A stretch of DNA of 64,000 nucleotides from Candidatus Heimdallarchaeota archaeon (GCA_030603365.1 JAUVXV010000011.1:1-64000), one strand, 5' to 3'; positions 8,961 through 18,282 are shown, numbered from the stretch's first letter. Notes: generated from the sequence alone by a model not told the origin. A program made the numbers and translations.

Positions 8961-9866
8961 ATGAAAGCTGTAATACAAACAAAACAAGGACCGCCAGATG
9001 TTCTTCAGCTCAGAGAAGTAGAAAAACCTACTCCTAAAGACAATGAAGTATTAGTGAAAATATATGCAACATCAGTAACATTTGGAGATGTAATGCTTCG
9101 AAAAATTCCTCTAGTTTTGTCCATCATCTTCAGTATGATGGGGATGAAACGAAGGAAAATTCCAGGCCATGAGTTTGCAGGAATAGTTGAAGCTGTAGGT
9201 AAAGATGTTAAACGATTTAAGAAAGGTGACGAAGTTTTTGGATCTACCACTGCATTGAAACAAGGTTCTTATGCAGAATACATCTGTGTCCCTGAGGAAC
9301 GAAAAGAAGGAGTAATGGATATTAAACCAAGTACTATGAGTTTTGAAGAAGCGGCTGCAGTTCCAATTGGTGGAATTACAGCCTATCATATTCTTGGAAA
9401 AGCTGACATTCAAAAAGGACAGAAGGTTCTGATCTATGGTGCTTCTGGTAGTGTAGGAAGTTATGCTGCTCAGTTTGCTAAAGCTTTTGGAGCTGAGGTT
9501 ACTGGTGTTTGCAGTACCAGCAAAATAGAGATGTTGAAATCTATGGGAGTAAATAAGATCATTGACTATACTAAAGAGGATTTCACTGAAAATGGTTTGA
9601 CTTATAATGTTATTTTTGATGGTGTAGCAAAGATATCTAAATCATATTGTAAAAACTCACTCACAAAAGATGGGATCTATCTTTCTGCCAGATCTTCTAC
9701 AAAAGAAAAGAAAGAGTATCTACCAGTCTTTAAAGAGCTTAGTGAGGCAGGAAAACTGAAACCAGTTATAGATAGAAGCTATCCTTTGAAAGATATTGCA
9801 GAGGCACACAGGTATGTTGAAGAAGGACATAAAAAGGGGAATGTGGCAATACAAGTACAAGATTAA
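8961..9866 (+). CDS. MDR-family NAD(P)H-dependent oxidoreductase, copy 6
   Basis: A 301-residue member, the shortest intact copy. It has the YGASGSVG cofactor loop and the GVCSTSKIEMLKSMGVNKII linker. The N-terminal variable region (KIPLVLSIIFSMMGMKRRKI) is distinct from the other left-hand copies. Its C-terminal half (KEKKEYLPVFKELSEAGKL) is shortened in the same place as copy 1 and the minus-strand copy at 33.7 kb, so these may be one subgroup. It lies between the sulfur-transfer fusion and a methyltransferase, all on one strand with gaps under 50 bases, consistent with an operon. Confidence 0.85.
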   Translation: MKAVIQTKQGPPDVLQLREVEKPTPKDNEVLVKIYATSVTFGDVMLRKIPLVLSIIFSMMGMKRRKIPGHEFAGIVEAVGKDVKRFKKGDEVFGSTTALKQGSYAEYICVPEERKEGVMDIKPSTMSFEEAAAVPIGGITAYHILGKADIQKGQKVLIYGASGSVGSYAAQFAKAFGAEVTGVCSTSKIEMLKSMGVNKIIDYTKEDFTENGLTYNVIFDGVAKISKSYCKNSLTKDGIYLSARSSTKEKKEYLPVFKELSEAGKLKPVIDRSYPLKDIAEAHRYVEEGHKKGNVAIQVQD

Positions 9867-9910
9867 AGTAGCTAGAGAGTATAATCTGAAATCCACTGAG
9901 GTTGCATGAA

Positions 9911-10540
9911 ATGAACAAATCTGAGAAGTTTTGGGATAAAAGAGCTGTTAAGTATGATAAGGATGAAAAAGACTGGTCACAAACCTACAATAAAGCTGTT
10001 GAAAACACTAAGAAATATCTCAATAATGATGATACTCTACTAGATTTTGGATGTGGATCAGGAATTCTAACCTTACGTTTTACTGATTTAGTGAAAGAGA
10101 TTCATGCAATAGACATCTCCTCAAAGATTATTGAAGCTGCAAAAGAAAGAGCAAAAGGAAACAATATAGAGAACATAAGCTATGTACAAACAACTATTTT
10201 TGATGAGAGATATAAGAAAGAATCATTTAATGTGGTTTTAGCTTACAACATCTTACATCTGGTAGAAGATATTCAAAGAACTATACAAAGAATATACGAA
10301 ATACTAAAACCTGGAGGGATGTTTATTTCTGAAACAGTTTGCTTAAGAGAAAAGAAATCTTTTTCTAGTAAACTAATAGTTTTCATAAGTAAAACGAAAT
10401 TAGTACCACCAGTGGAAAATTTGAAATCCACTGATTTAGAAAATATGATTATAGACTGCGGTTTTGAAATTATTGAAACTGAAATCTTAGGACAATCTGT
10501 GCCCAACTATTTTGTTGTTGCAAAGAAGATAGGAGTTTAA
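9911..10540 (+). CDS. Class I SAM-dependent methyltransferase
   Basis: A 209-residue Rossmann-fold methyltransferase. Motif I is LLDFGCGSG (residues 43-51), followed by the acidic strand end AIDIS and the motif IV region VVLAYNILHLVED. Length and layout match the small-molecule methyltransferase_11/25 type, and the substrate is not evident. I start at ATG 9911; an in-frame TTG nine bases earlier is weaker. It is the last gene of the rightward run from 8122, and the convergent membrane-protein pseudogene ends three bases after its stop. Confidence 0.85.
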   Translation: MNKSEKFWDKRAVKYDKDEKDWSQTYNKAVENTKKYLNNDDTLLDFGCGSGILTLRFTDLVKEIHAIDISSKIIEAAKERAKGNNIENISYVQTTIFDERYKKESFNVVLAYNILHLVEDIQRTIQRIYEILKPGGMFISETVCLREKKSFSSKLIVFISKTKLVPPVENLKSTDLENMIIDCGFEIIETEILGQSVPNYFVVAKKIGV

Positions 10541-10542
10541 TC

Positions 10543-11057
10543 TTAAAAAGATGAATGGCAGTACTCTTGGATAGGGCAGGAAGGACATTTCACCTTTATC
10601 AAATACAGGAAATTACCCACTAGCATGATTATGAATCCAACTAAAGCTATTATTGCTAAATAATCGAAATCCATGAAAAATGAAACTATTGTTAGAATAA
10701 TTGGTAATATCCATACTAAAAACATTAACCACACCCAGTTTTTTTGACCTACATGTTTATGAAGAAGTGTCTTACTCCATTTTTCAATAGAAGGCAGCTT
10801 CTCAGTAGCATCCTTTTGCTCTTTATCTACTGAAGTATCTTTAGTTTTGAAATAGCAATATTTACACATCGTAAATGGCATTATCAAGAAGTAAAACACA
10901 AGTGAATAGATCAGATACCCCACAGATTGAGGTAATATATCCCCCAAGTTCCAAAAGCCATTAGAATTATACTAATCGAAACAGGTGTAGGTTTATAGAA
11001 TGGACACCGCGGGATAAATCCCAAAATGAATTGACTAGATTGTTTTTCATCTGGCAA
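10543..11057 (-). pseudogene. Four-helix Cys-motif membrane protein, frameshifted copy
   Basis: A damaged paralogue of the intact gene at 18283-18813. From a TTG at 11057 the frame reads DEKQSSQFILGFIPRCPFYKPT and GTWGIYYLNLW, then breaks near 10935 where the paralogue has about three extra residues. It resumes as VGYLIYSLVFYFLIM to the shared C-terminus KCPSCPIQEYCHSSF. Conserved features in both copies are RCPFYKPT, CKYCYFK, LHKHVGQKNWVW and the C-terminal CPSCP. Either the 134-residue distal part is made from an internal start or the gene is dead. Function unknown. Confidence 0.7.
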
Positions 11058-11087
11058 ATTGAGTTACGAACAGATTGTAGCTAGATA

Positions 11088-11105
11088 TTATTTAAACTTA
11101 ACTAG
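11088..11105 (-). promoter_or_regulatory. BRE/TATA promoter element shared with the paralogue
   Basis: TTATTTAAACTTAACTAG on the plus strand (AGTTAAG-TTTAAATAA read on the minus strand) recurs almost unchanged at 18837-18854, at a similar distance from the start of the paralogous gene. The TATA part lies about 30 bases before the start codon, the spacing expected for a leaderless archaeal mRNA. Confidence 0.65.
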
Positions 11106-11207
11106 CTCCTTCATTTGAAGAAATTATTGAGTTATTCTAGATTTAAATTAAAGTTAAAATAACAAAAAGTAAAAAGAAAAAGAGATACTATATTCACTTC
11201 TATACTT

Positions 11208-12614
11208 CTAAATTGAATCAGCTTCAAGTAAGAATTGTAAAGCAATATCATTAATTCTTTGAACTGTGTTTGTATCTATTTGTTCTTCTGCAAAATCTAG
11301 AAGTAAGCTCATCTTATTTGAACATGTAACTACTCCAACTACCAAATTAACTGTCACCAAAGGAAAACCAGCACCTGGGAGAACAATTAACCTATCTAGC
11401 TCTAAATTCCCATAGAGTTTTGGGAAATTCATCCGAGTTAGATTTGTAACAGCTGTTCCAATATTAACATTCTCAATAGAATGTGAGTTACTACGTTTAA
11501 ACAAATTATAAGCTGTATCTTGGCACTTACTGAAAGATGATATTTTCTCGTATCTAGATTGGTCAGATGTTACAATATGTCCAAGTACTTTGTAGGGTTT
11601 AGATTCAATTATACTTGCTTCTAATTTTGTAAATAGTAAAGGATTTCTGAAGAAATTCTGATTGTTGTATAATTTCTTAATTTTCTTGTGGAAAGATCTA
11701 GCATTGTCCCACACGCTCTTCTTAAGATTGTACTTATATTCAAGATCTACTACAGTTGCATAGAAACCCATTCCCTCTCCGGCAGAAGGTACTAATTTAG
11801 ATCTTAAGTCAGCAGCAACTGCAACCTTTGAGTTGTGTGGTGTGTCCCCTTGAATAATTTTCTGCGCTCCAATGAATGCTGCTGTTATTGCTGAGTTGAC
11901 TGTTACTTTGTTTGCTTTACAATTTTTGATTAATCTATTGGTTTCTTCTTCTGTAAGTTCAATAGAAATAGTACTGTGGGTGAAATTCTTCCAATATGCT
12001 TCATGTAAGTTTTCATAATCCTCAAGATCAAAAATAACTTCTTCTTGCTTCCATTTACTATTAATTCTTTCTAGTAGTTTTGTAATTAGTCCGCTTAATT
12101 CATGTTCTTCAGGAATGGTTTGTCTTGTCATAGGAAAAACATCAGTTAATATCTCAACTTCCTTTCCTGAATCTCCAAGATGTTCCATTAGATCTCTTGC
12201 AATAAACGCGAGTGATAGTCCATCACAAATAACATGATGGCAAAAAATCATAACATCAGAAACATTTTCTGATTGTATTAAGTAAATTCGAGTTAAAGGA
12301 TACTTATCAAATTCAAAAGATATCCTACATGCTTGATTATACACTTCTATCCAGGTATTATTGTCAACTCTAGTAATAACGTCAACTGGTATTAGTTCTA
12401 CTCCTTCCGATGTAAACCAAAATTCTTGATTTTCATCCATTTCAATTCTAACTTGTAGAAGTGAATGGCGTTGTTGAACCTTAGTAACTGCGTTCCTTAA
12501 CATGTCTTCTGTAACTGTTCCTTTGATTCTAACAATCATAGAAACAACAGAATAGGGGGAAATATTCAACATTCTTTCCCATGCAGTTATTTTACGTTTG
12601 TAATTCTTGTTCAT
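11208..12614 (-). CDS. Stand-alone condensation-domain acyltransferase
   Basis: A 468-residue protein of the chloramphenicol-acetyltransferase-like condensation superfamily. It carries a perfect HHxxxDG catalytic motif (HHVICDG, residues 126-132) in a hydrophobic strand. A conserved DLRSKL segment in the second half matches the family's structural Asp-Arg motif. Relatives include PapA-type acyltransferases, alcohol acetyltransferases and free-standing NRPS C domains, which form esters or amides from acyl thioesters. No carrier protein or adenylation domain is visible nearby. The gene is divergent from a tandem winged-helix regulator across 144 bases, so that protein likely controls it. Confidence 0.8.
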   Translation of the reverse strand: MNKNYKRKITAWERMLNISPYSVVSMIVRIKGTVTEDMLRNAVTKVQQRHSLLQVRIEMDENQEFWFTSEGVELIPVDVITRVDNNTWIEVYNQACRISFEFDKYPLTRIYLIQSENVSDVMIFCHHVICDGLSLAFIARDLMEHLGDSGKEVEILTDVFPMTRQTIPEEHELSGLITKLLERINSKWKQEEVIFDLEDYENLHEAYWKNFTHSTISIELTEEETNRLIKNCKANKVTVNSAITAAFIGAQKIIQGDTPHNSKVAVAADLRSKLVPSAGEGMGFYATVVDLEYKYNLKKSVWDNARSFHKKIKKLYNNQNFFRNPLLFTKLEASIIESKPYKVLGHIVTSDQSRYEKISSFSKCQDTAYNLFKRSNSHSIENVNIGTAVTNLTRMNFPKLYGNLELDRLIVLPGAGFPLVTVNLVVGVVTCSNKMSLLLDFAEEQIDTNTVQRINDIALQFLLEADSI

Positions 12615-12681
12615 TTTAACTAATCCTGTAGTTTAGTTTTTTCATGCAATTTTCTTGCTTCGTGGACGCATTGTACAGTCG

Positions 12682-12692
12682 CATATATAAAT
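12682..12692 (-). promoter_or_regulatory. TATA box for the acyltransferase gene
   Basis: TTTATATATGC on the minus strand lies about 70 bases upstream of the acyltransferase ATG, implying a leader of about 40 bases. Confidence 0.5.
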
Positions 12693-12722
12693 ATATTCTT
12701 AAATTTCTAAAATTTCAGAAAG

Positions 12723-12730
12723 TTTATAAA
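12723..12730 (+). promoter_or_regulatory. TATA box for the divergent regulator
   Basis: TTTATAAA lies 29-36 bases before the ATG at 12759, so the transcript would start within about 10 bases of the start codon. Confidence 0.55.
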
Positions 12731-12758
12731 TGATTAATAACAACTATTGTTAACCACT

Positions 12759-13874
12759 ATGAAATCTGAAAAAATAAAAAAAGAGTTCATTCAATTTATG
12801 GAGGATTCTCACAAGAATCTGATTTTTCCAAAAAACTTCATTGGTTGTATGATGTCAGTTTTTATTGAACAGAAACTAGTGACTCAAGAACGAGTTATGG
12901 AATTAACAGGATATTCATTATCAACTGTATCTCAGATGTTAAATTTGATTCAAAGAAATATGCGTTTAGATAGGATCAAAGAACCAAAAATAAGAAAAAA
13001 ATCGTATACATTTTATCTCCCCCCACGAATATTTATGTTTGACTTTTTTCAGATAATTATAGAATCTTTTATTGATAAGATTGAATTTGTTTTACCAATT
13101 ATTGAAGAACTCAATCAGTATACCAACAAACATGAAGCTTTTCTTAAATTTCAAAATTTTCTCAAACAATTCTATGAGAAGTCGAATATTTTTCTGAGTT
13201 TGCATACAGATACTTCTAAGGAAATGAAAGAATTAATTCTCTCTAATTCACAAAATGAATCTTCTTTGGATGACAGCACTCTACAGGAATCACTAGAGTA
13301 TTCGAAGAAGATAAAAGAGATTTTTAAACTGCCATTAGAACCAAAGGACGATTCATTTCAAGCTATACAGTCAGAAGAATTACTTAAATCATATATTGAG
13401 CTAAAGAATAGATTCTATCAACAATTTCGAGCAACTCTTCAAACATCTCAATTAATGACCGCTCGAAGTATAATAGGTACTGAACTGTTATTAGAAAATA
13501 GACCAATGACTCAAGTGGAAATTGAAGAAAATACTCATCTGGCTAGATCGCTTATATCTGAAGCCTTGAATCTTCTTCTAGAATATAGAATGGTCAAGCT
13601 AATTAAGAAATCTGGTGACAGGAAGAATTACTATCTGATATACCAGTCTTGGGATGTTAGAATGATTAATCGAATTCGAGCTTCTCAGAAACATGCAAAA
13701 AATATTAGAATGAAGTTATACAGCTGGATGGAGGAACTTAAACAAGATAAAGCGAATGAAGATGCTAAATCTTTATTGACTACGCTATCAGAAATACATC
13801 ATTCTTATGCTAAATTTGAACAATTTTACAAGATTCTTGAATTGAGATATTTCAAAAGATATGTAAAAGATTGA
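12759..13874 (+). CDS. Tandem winged-helix transcriptional regulator
   Basis: A 371-residue DNA-binding protein with two MarR/GbsR-like winged-helix units. The first is VMELTGYSLSTVSQMLNLIQRN (about residues 47-75) and the second MTQVEIEENTHLARSLISEALNLLLEYRMVKL (about 250-285), each with an adjacent wing. The middle is helical and charged, likely a dimerisation region. An in-frame TTG at 12747 would add four residues, but the ATG at 12759 fits the TATA box better. It is divergent from the acyltransferase, which it may regulate, and convergent with a second wHTH gene. Confidence 0.75.
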   Translation: MKSEKIKKEFIQFMEDSHKNLIFPKNFIGCMMSVFIEQKLVTQERVMELTGYSLSTVSQMLNLIQRNMRLDRIKEPKIRKKSYTFYLPPRIFMFDFFQIIIESFIDKIEFVLPIIEELNQYTNKHEAFLKFQNFLKQFYEKSNIFLSLHTDTSKEMKELILSNSQNESSLDDSTLQESLEYSKKIKEIFKLPLEPKDDSFQAIQSEELLKSYIELKNRFYQQFRATLQTSQLMTARSIIGTELLLENRPMTQVEIEENTHLARSLISEALNLLLEYRMVKLIKKSGDRKNYYLIYQSWDVRMINRIRASQKHAKNIRMKLYSWMEELKQDKANEDAKSLLTTLSEIHHSYAKFEQFYKILELRYFKRYVKD

Positions 13875-13908
13875 TAAAATGAAATAAAAAAAGAAAATCT
13901 CATGACTT

Positions 13909-14601
13909 TTAATCAATGACACATTTATTCCATTCATCTTCATAAAACTCAGGATTCGCAAGTAAAGCAAAGATTTGAAGAATATCAATTGCTTTACTCA
14001 TTTCTACATAGGTCTTACCTGTAAAGAGATCAGGATTTTTTTCACCAGTTTCTTCCAATATAGTAGAAACTTCATTTACCACTTTAGTGAAAATACCTAT
14101 AATTAAACCTCTTAAACAATCTTCTGAGGATAATTTGAATTTAGGATAAATCTTGAGTATACTACTTACAAAATCAATGATTTCATTACCAGCATCAGTT
14201 TCCCAGTATTTTCTAGACAAATCAATAGTATAAAATACTGTACCAGTTCGACTGTAGAGAATTTCAGTTGCATTTTTAGCCATATCAACTCTTCGACCAG
14301 CTTGAGAAACTAATCCTCCTTTTTCGAGAAGTTTAACGTAACGATAAATTGTCATTTCATTCTTAGGTTTTTCAACAAGAAGGTTATAACCTGCTCTTAT
14401 TTCCTTAATAGTTAAAGGACCACTCCTTAGGATATTAATAATTGGGAATAATTTCTTATCATTAAGTAAATCATACACTTTTCGTTTTACTTTTTTTTCT
14501 TCTCCAGATTTAGGGTCTTTAATAACTTCTTCGAATTCATCCTCTCCTGTGATAATTTTCACAAAAGGAGGAGAATATGTTATGACATTTTGTGTAGCCA
14601 T
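13909..14601 (-). CDS. Winged-helix (ArsR-like) regulator with C-terminal helical domain
   Basis: A 230-residue protein. Residues about 45-115 form a winged helix: PIINILRSGPLTIKEI, then EKPKNEMTIYRYVKLLEKGGLV as recognition helix region, then a wing around SRTGTVFYTID. The remaining helical part (FVSSILKIYPKFKLSSEDCLRG to the end) has no family I can name and could bind a ligand or dimerise. ATG 14601 is used; a GTG nine bases upstream is possible. It is divergent from the small gene at 14772 and its downstream oxidoreductase, which are candidate targets. Confidence 0.7.
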   Translation of the reverse strand: MATQNVITYSPPFVKIITGEDEFEEVIKDPKSGEEKKVKRKVYDLLNDKKLFPIINILRSGPLTIKEIRAGYNLLVEKPKNEMTIYRYVKLLEKGGLVSQAGRRVDMAKNATEILYSRTGTVFYTIDLSRKYWETDAGNEIIDFVSSILKIYPKFKLSSEDCLRGLIIGIFTKVVNEVSTILEETGEKNPDLFTGKTYVEMSKAIDILQIFALLANPEFYEDEWNKCVID

Positions 14602-14715
14602 TTTACTCACTTAAACATTTATTATGTTATGTTTATTTTAGAGATTAATAAACTTTTTTATTTATTTGTAGCACAAATATTATTTTTTTAGGCAAATCCT
14701 TCTTTTTTCGAAATG

Positions 14716-14726
14716 TTTATATAAAT
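14716..14726 (+). promoter_or_regulatory. TATA box for the 14772-16021 operon
   Basis: TTTATATAAAT, preceded by a purine-rich CGAAA, is the best archaeal promoter match in the left half. Transcription would start near 14745, about 25 bases before the ATG at 14772. Confidence 0.6.
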
Positions 14727-14771
14727 AAATGTTAAAGTGTTCTCAAGAACTGAGAAAATGGTGAAGGAAAA

Positions 14772-15008
14772 ATGAAAACTGAAATCTATCATCGAAATCA
14801 GAACACAGTTGGATACTCTAAGAGAGAAACTACTGGAGTTTATGAAAGGCTTAAAGCTATTATTAGAAGAATTAAATTGGTAAATAAGGCACCAAAAAAG
14901 GTACTTACTTCAAAGCAATTTAATACAACAACAATCGCTCATCAAGTTCGAGAGCAACAAGATAGTGTAATTATACAATCACTACTATTGTTTGGAACTA
15001 GTCGCTAA
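14772..15008 (+). CDS. Small basic protein of unknown function
   Basis: A 78-residue protein, rich in Lys/Arg, with no family I recognise. It has predicted helical stretches (GVYERLKAIIRRIKLVNKA) and no membrane segment or cysteine. Support for being real comes from a strong TATA box 46 bases upstream, a GAAGGA ribosome-binding site before the ATG, and its place as first gene ahead of an MDR oxidoreductase (36 bases). Its basic charge suggests nucleic-acid or membrane-surface contact, but that is a guess. Confidence 0.55.
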   Translation: MKTEIYHRNQNTVGYSKRETTGVYERLKAIIRRIKLVNKAPKKVLTSKQFNTTTIAHQVREQQDSVIIQSLLLFGTSR

Positions 15009-15043
15009 AACAATTGAAACAAGGTAAAATTGGAGGAATAAAA

Positions 15044-16021
15044 ATGAAAGCAATAGTATATGAAAAGTACGGACTACCGGAAGTTCTTCAGATTAAAGAA
15101 GTAAAAAAACCTGTTCCCAAAGATAATGATGTGCTGATAAGAGTATATGCTACTACCGCAACTCTATACGACTGTTGGGCGCGAAGTTGTACCGCCCCTC
15201 CTGGCTTCGGGCTTATGAGCAGATTATCGTCTGGTATCAGAAAACCAAAACAACCTATACTAGGGACTGAGTTAGCAGGGAAAATTGAAGCCGTAGGCAA
15301 AGATGTGAAAATATTTAAGAAAGGAGATCAAATTTTTGGATCTATAGCGATGAGTTTAGGTGCTTATGCAGAGTACATTTGTCTACCTGAGGACAAGGCA
15401 TTGGCACTAAAACCTGTCAATATGACCTACGAGGAAGCTGCCACTGTTCCACAAGGGGCATTAACCGCATTGTATTTTCTAAGAAAAGCAAATATTCAGA
15501 GCGGACAAAAAATACTTATCTTTGGCGCTTCTGGAGGTGTAGGTGGTTTTGCGGTACAACTTGCTAAGTATTTCGGAGCAGAAGTTACTGGAGTCTGCAG
15601 TACCAAGAAATTAGAGTTGGTAAAAGCTCTTGGAGCTGATAAAGTCATTGATTACACTAAAGAGGATTTTACAAAAAACGATGAGACATATGATATTATT
15701 CTTGATACAATAGGCAAGAGTTCAGTTTCACGAAGTAAAAAATCACTGAAGAAAAAAGGGTACTATCTTTTTACAACATTTGGGGTGCCAAAGCTTCTTC
15801 AGATTCTATGGCTTAATTTAACAAGCAATAAAAAAGCAATAGTTGGGCTCTTAGAAGAGAGAACTGAAGATCTAAATTTCCTTAAAGAGCTTATTGAGAC
15901 AGAGAAGATAAAATCGGTCATTGATAGAAGTTTTCCAATGGATCAAGCTGCGGAAGCTCATAATTATGTCGAAAAAGGGCTCAAAAAGGGACATGTAGTC
16001 ATAATTATTGAAGATAAATAG
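15044..16021 (+). CDS. MDR-family NAD(P)H-dependent oxidoreductase, copy 7
   Basis: A 325-residue copy with cofactor loop FGASGGVG. I choose ATG 15044 because GGAGG lies 8 bases before it; the in-frame TTG at 15014 would add a ten-residue tail absent from the paralogues. It shares with copy 8 a particular N-terminal stretch, LYDCWARSCTAPPGFGL, not seen in the other copies. The two therefore form a recent subgroup. The extra cysteines there could be redox-active or bind metal, but no known zinc motif is formed. Confidence 0.85.
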   Translation: MKAIVYEKYGLPEVLQIKEVKKPVPKDNDVLIRVYATTATLYDCWARSCTAPPGFGLMSRLSSGIRKPKQPILGTELAGKIEAVGKDVKIFKKGDQIFGSIAMSLGAYAEYICLPEDKALALKPVNMTYEEAATVPQGALTALYFLRKANIQSGQKILIFGASGGVGGFAVQLAKYFGAEVTGVCSTKKLELVKALGADKVIDYTKEDFTKNDETYDIILDTIGKSSVSRSKKSLKKKGYYLFTTFGVPKLLQILWLNLTSNKKAIVGLLEERTEDLNFLKELIETEKIKSVIDRSFPMDQAAEAHNYVEKGLKKGHVVIIIEDK

Positions 16022-16135
16022 GTATTCTAGAATCTTATATACCATTATTTTCATTTCATTACTTTTTTAGTAACTTATAAGGTGCAGAGACTTTTTTGAG
16101 AAAGACTATTAAGTTTAAAGCAATACTATTAATTT

Positions 16136-17146
16136 ATGAAAATGAAAGCAGTTGTATGCACAAAATACGGACCACCGGATGTTCTTCAGCTCAAAGAGGT
16201 AGAAAAACCTACTCCCAAAGCCAATGAAGTACTGATAAGAATATATGCGACAACAGTAACTTTATACGACTGTTGGATGCGAAGTTGCACAGCCCCTACC
16301 GGGTTCGGGCTTATCAACCGAATAGCGTCTGGGCTCAGAAAACCAAAGAAATCTATACTAGGGACTGAGCTAGCCGGGGAAATTGAAGCCATAGGCAAAG
16401 AGGTAAAACTCTTCAAGAAAGGTGACTAAGTTTTTGCAAGTACCTTTTGGGCAGATTTTGGTGCATATGCCGAGTACAAATGTATGCCTGAAGACGGGTT
16501 GGTGGCAATAAAACCAGCCAATATGACCTATGAGGAAGCCGCTGCTTTCCAACAAGGGGCATTAACAGCTATGGTTTTCCTTAGAGATAAGGCAAATATT
16601 CAGAGAGGACAAAAAGTTCTTATCAATGGAGCTTCTGGAGCGGTAGGTACTGCTGCGGTACAGCTTGCTAAGAACTTTGGAGCGGAAGTTACCGGTGTAT
16701 GCAGTACCACGAATTTAGAATTGGTGAAATCTCTGGGAGCTGATAAAGTCATTAATTACACTAAAGAGGATTTTACAAAAAATAACCAGACCTACAATAT
16801 TATTATTGACACGGTAGGCAAGACTTCGTTTTCACGTTGTAAGAAATCGCTAAAGCAAAATGGAACCTTTCTTCAAGCTGCCTCTAAGTCACTTATTCTT
16901 CAAGCATTTCAAACGCTTTGGACTTCAAAGATCGGCAGCAAAAAGGGAATGATTGCGACCACAGGTTTAAGGCCAATAAGCGAAAAGATCAAAGATTTAA
17001 TCTTCCTCACAGAACTGTATGAAGCTGGAAAGCTAAAACCAGTTATAGATAAAAGCTATCCTTTGGAACAAATTGTCGAAGCTCATAGCTACGTTGACAA
17101 AGGACACAAAAAGGGAAATGTAGTAATAACTATTGAAGATAAATAG
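16136..17146 (+). pseudogene. MDR-family oxidoreductase, copy 8, interrupted by one TAA
   Basis: The frame is continuous from ATG 16136 to 17146 except for a single TAA at 16427-16429, where the paralogues have Gln or Glu (KKGDQVF). One substitution (CAA or GAA to TAA) is enough. Everything else is intact, including the NGASGAVG cofactor loop and the C-terminus [16 protein letters not shown] is not a known recoding codon for pyrrolysine or selenocysteine, so this is most simply a very young pseudogene or a sequence error. A downstream ATG at 16484 could yield only the Rossmann half. Confidence 0.8.
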
Positions 17147-17259
17147 GTAATCTAGGATTTTATTACCATTATTTTCCCTTCTTATTATTTTTAGTAACTT
17201 ATTAAGTGCTTGGAATTTTGGGAGAAACACTATTAAGTTTAAAGTAATACTGTCAATTT
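17147..17259 (+). repeat. Duplicated intergenic leader, second copy
   Basis: This spacer closely matches the spacer at 16022-16135, including TTTTAGTAACTTAT, ACTATTAAGTTTAAAG and CAATTTATGAAAATGAAAGC at the next start codon. The pairing of gene and leader shows that copies 8 and 9 arose by tandem duplication of a module of about 1.1 kb. Confidence 0.75.
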
Positions 17260-18225
17260 ATGAAAATGAAAGCAGTTGTATATGAAAAATACGGAGAATT
17301 GGAGGAAGTTCTTGAATTAAAAAAGGTTGAAAAACCTTCTCCTAGAGACAATGAAGTATTAGTTAAAATTCACGCTACAGGTATAAATTTTGCTGATTTT
17401 GGTTTAGTTAAAGGAAAGCCTTTCTTGGGTCGCTTATGGTCAGGTCTGCTCAAACCAAAACACCCTATACTCGGAGCTGATATAGCGGGACGAGTTGAAG
17501 CAGTTGGTAAAAGCGTAAAGCAGTTTCAGACAGGTGATGAAGTATTCGGGGACATAGGTGGTGTTGGTTGGGGTGGTTTTGCAGAATATGTATCTGTTCC
17601 TGAAAATGTACTAGCACTGAAACCAGTTGATATATCATTTGAGGAAGCAGCAGCATTACCTCAAGCAACACTCGTTGTGATACAGGGTCTTCGTGATCAT
17701 GGACAGATTAAGCCAGGACAAAAGGTTTTGATTAATGGTGCGTCTGGTAATAATGGTTCACTTGCTGTGCAGGTTGCCAAATCATTTGGAGCAGAAGTGA
17801 CTGGGGTATGCAGTACTAAGAATTTAGAATTTGTGAAATCTCTGGGAGCTGATAAAGTAATCGATTACACTCAAGAAGATTTCACTAAAAGTGGGCAGCG
17901 TTATGACTTGATTTTTGATATAGCAGTAAGCCACTCGATATCTGATTATAAACGTGCATTGAATCCTAAGGGGGCTTACATTGCAGGCGGATTTAATCCA
18001 ACCTCTCTGTTCTTTGGTCCATTGATTTCAATGTTCGGGAGTAAGAAAGTGGCTTCATACATGGGCAGATTAAGCATTAAGGATCTGGAATTTATGAAAG
18101 AGCTTATTGAAGCTGGTAAGGTCGTACCTGTTATAGACAAACGTTTCCCGTTAACGGAGACTGCTGAAGCTATCCGATATTATAAAAAAGGTGCTCAAGG
18201 AAAAGTGGTCATAAATATAGTCTAG
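17260..18225 (+). CDS. MDR-family oxidoreductase, copy 9 (divergent)
   Basis: A 321-residue member and the most divergent copy of the cluster. It opens MKMKAVVYEKYGELEEVLELKKVEKPSP (read in parts) and carries a two-residue insertion there. It has GINFADFGLVKGK in place of the variable cysteine stretch, a Gly/Trp-rich GGVGWGGF loop, and ends KKGAQGKVVINIV rather than [10 protein letters not shown]. The cofactor loop is NGASGNNG. Its leader is nearly identical to that of copy 8 although the protein is not, pointing to gene conversion or recombination in the leader and first codons. It likely acts on a different substrate. Confidence 0.85.
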   Translation: MKMKAVVYEKYGELEEVLELKKVEKPSPRDNEVLVKIHATGINFADFGLVKGKPFLGRLWSGLLKPKHPILGADIAGRVEAVGKSVKQFQTGDEVFGDIGGVGWGGFAEYVSVPENVLALKPVDISFEEAAALPQATLVVIQGLRDHGQIKPGQKVLINGASGNNGSLAVQVAKSFGAEVTGVCSTKNLEFVKSLGADKVIDYTQEDFTKSGQRYDLIFDIAVSHSISDYKRALNPKGAYIAGGFNPTSLFFGPLISMFGSKKVASYMGRLSIKDLEFMKELIEAGKVVPVIDKRFPLTETAEAIRYYKKGAQGKVVINIV

Positions 18226-18282
18226 AAATAAACAGACTAATGATTTCATTACCATTCTTCTCTTTTTTTCATTTTATAGTTT

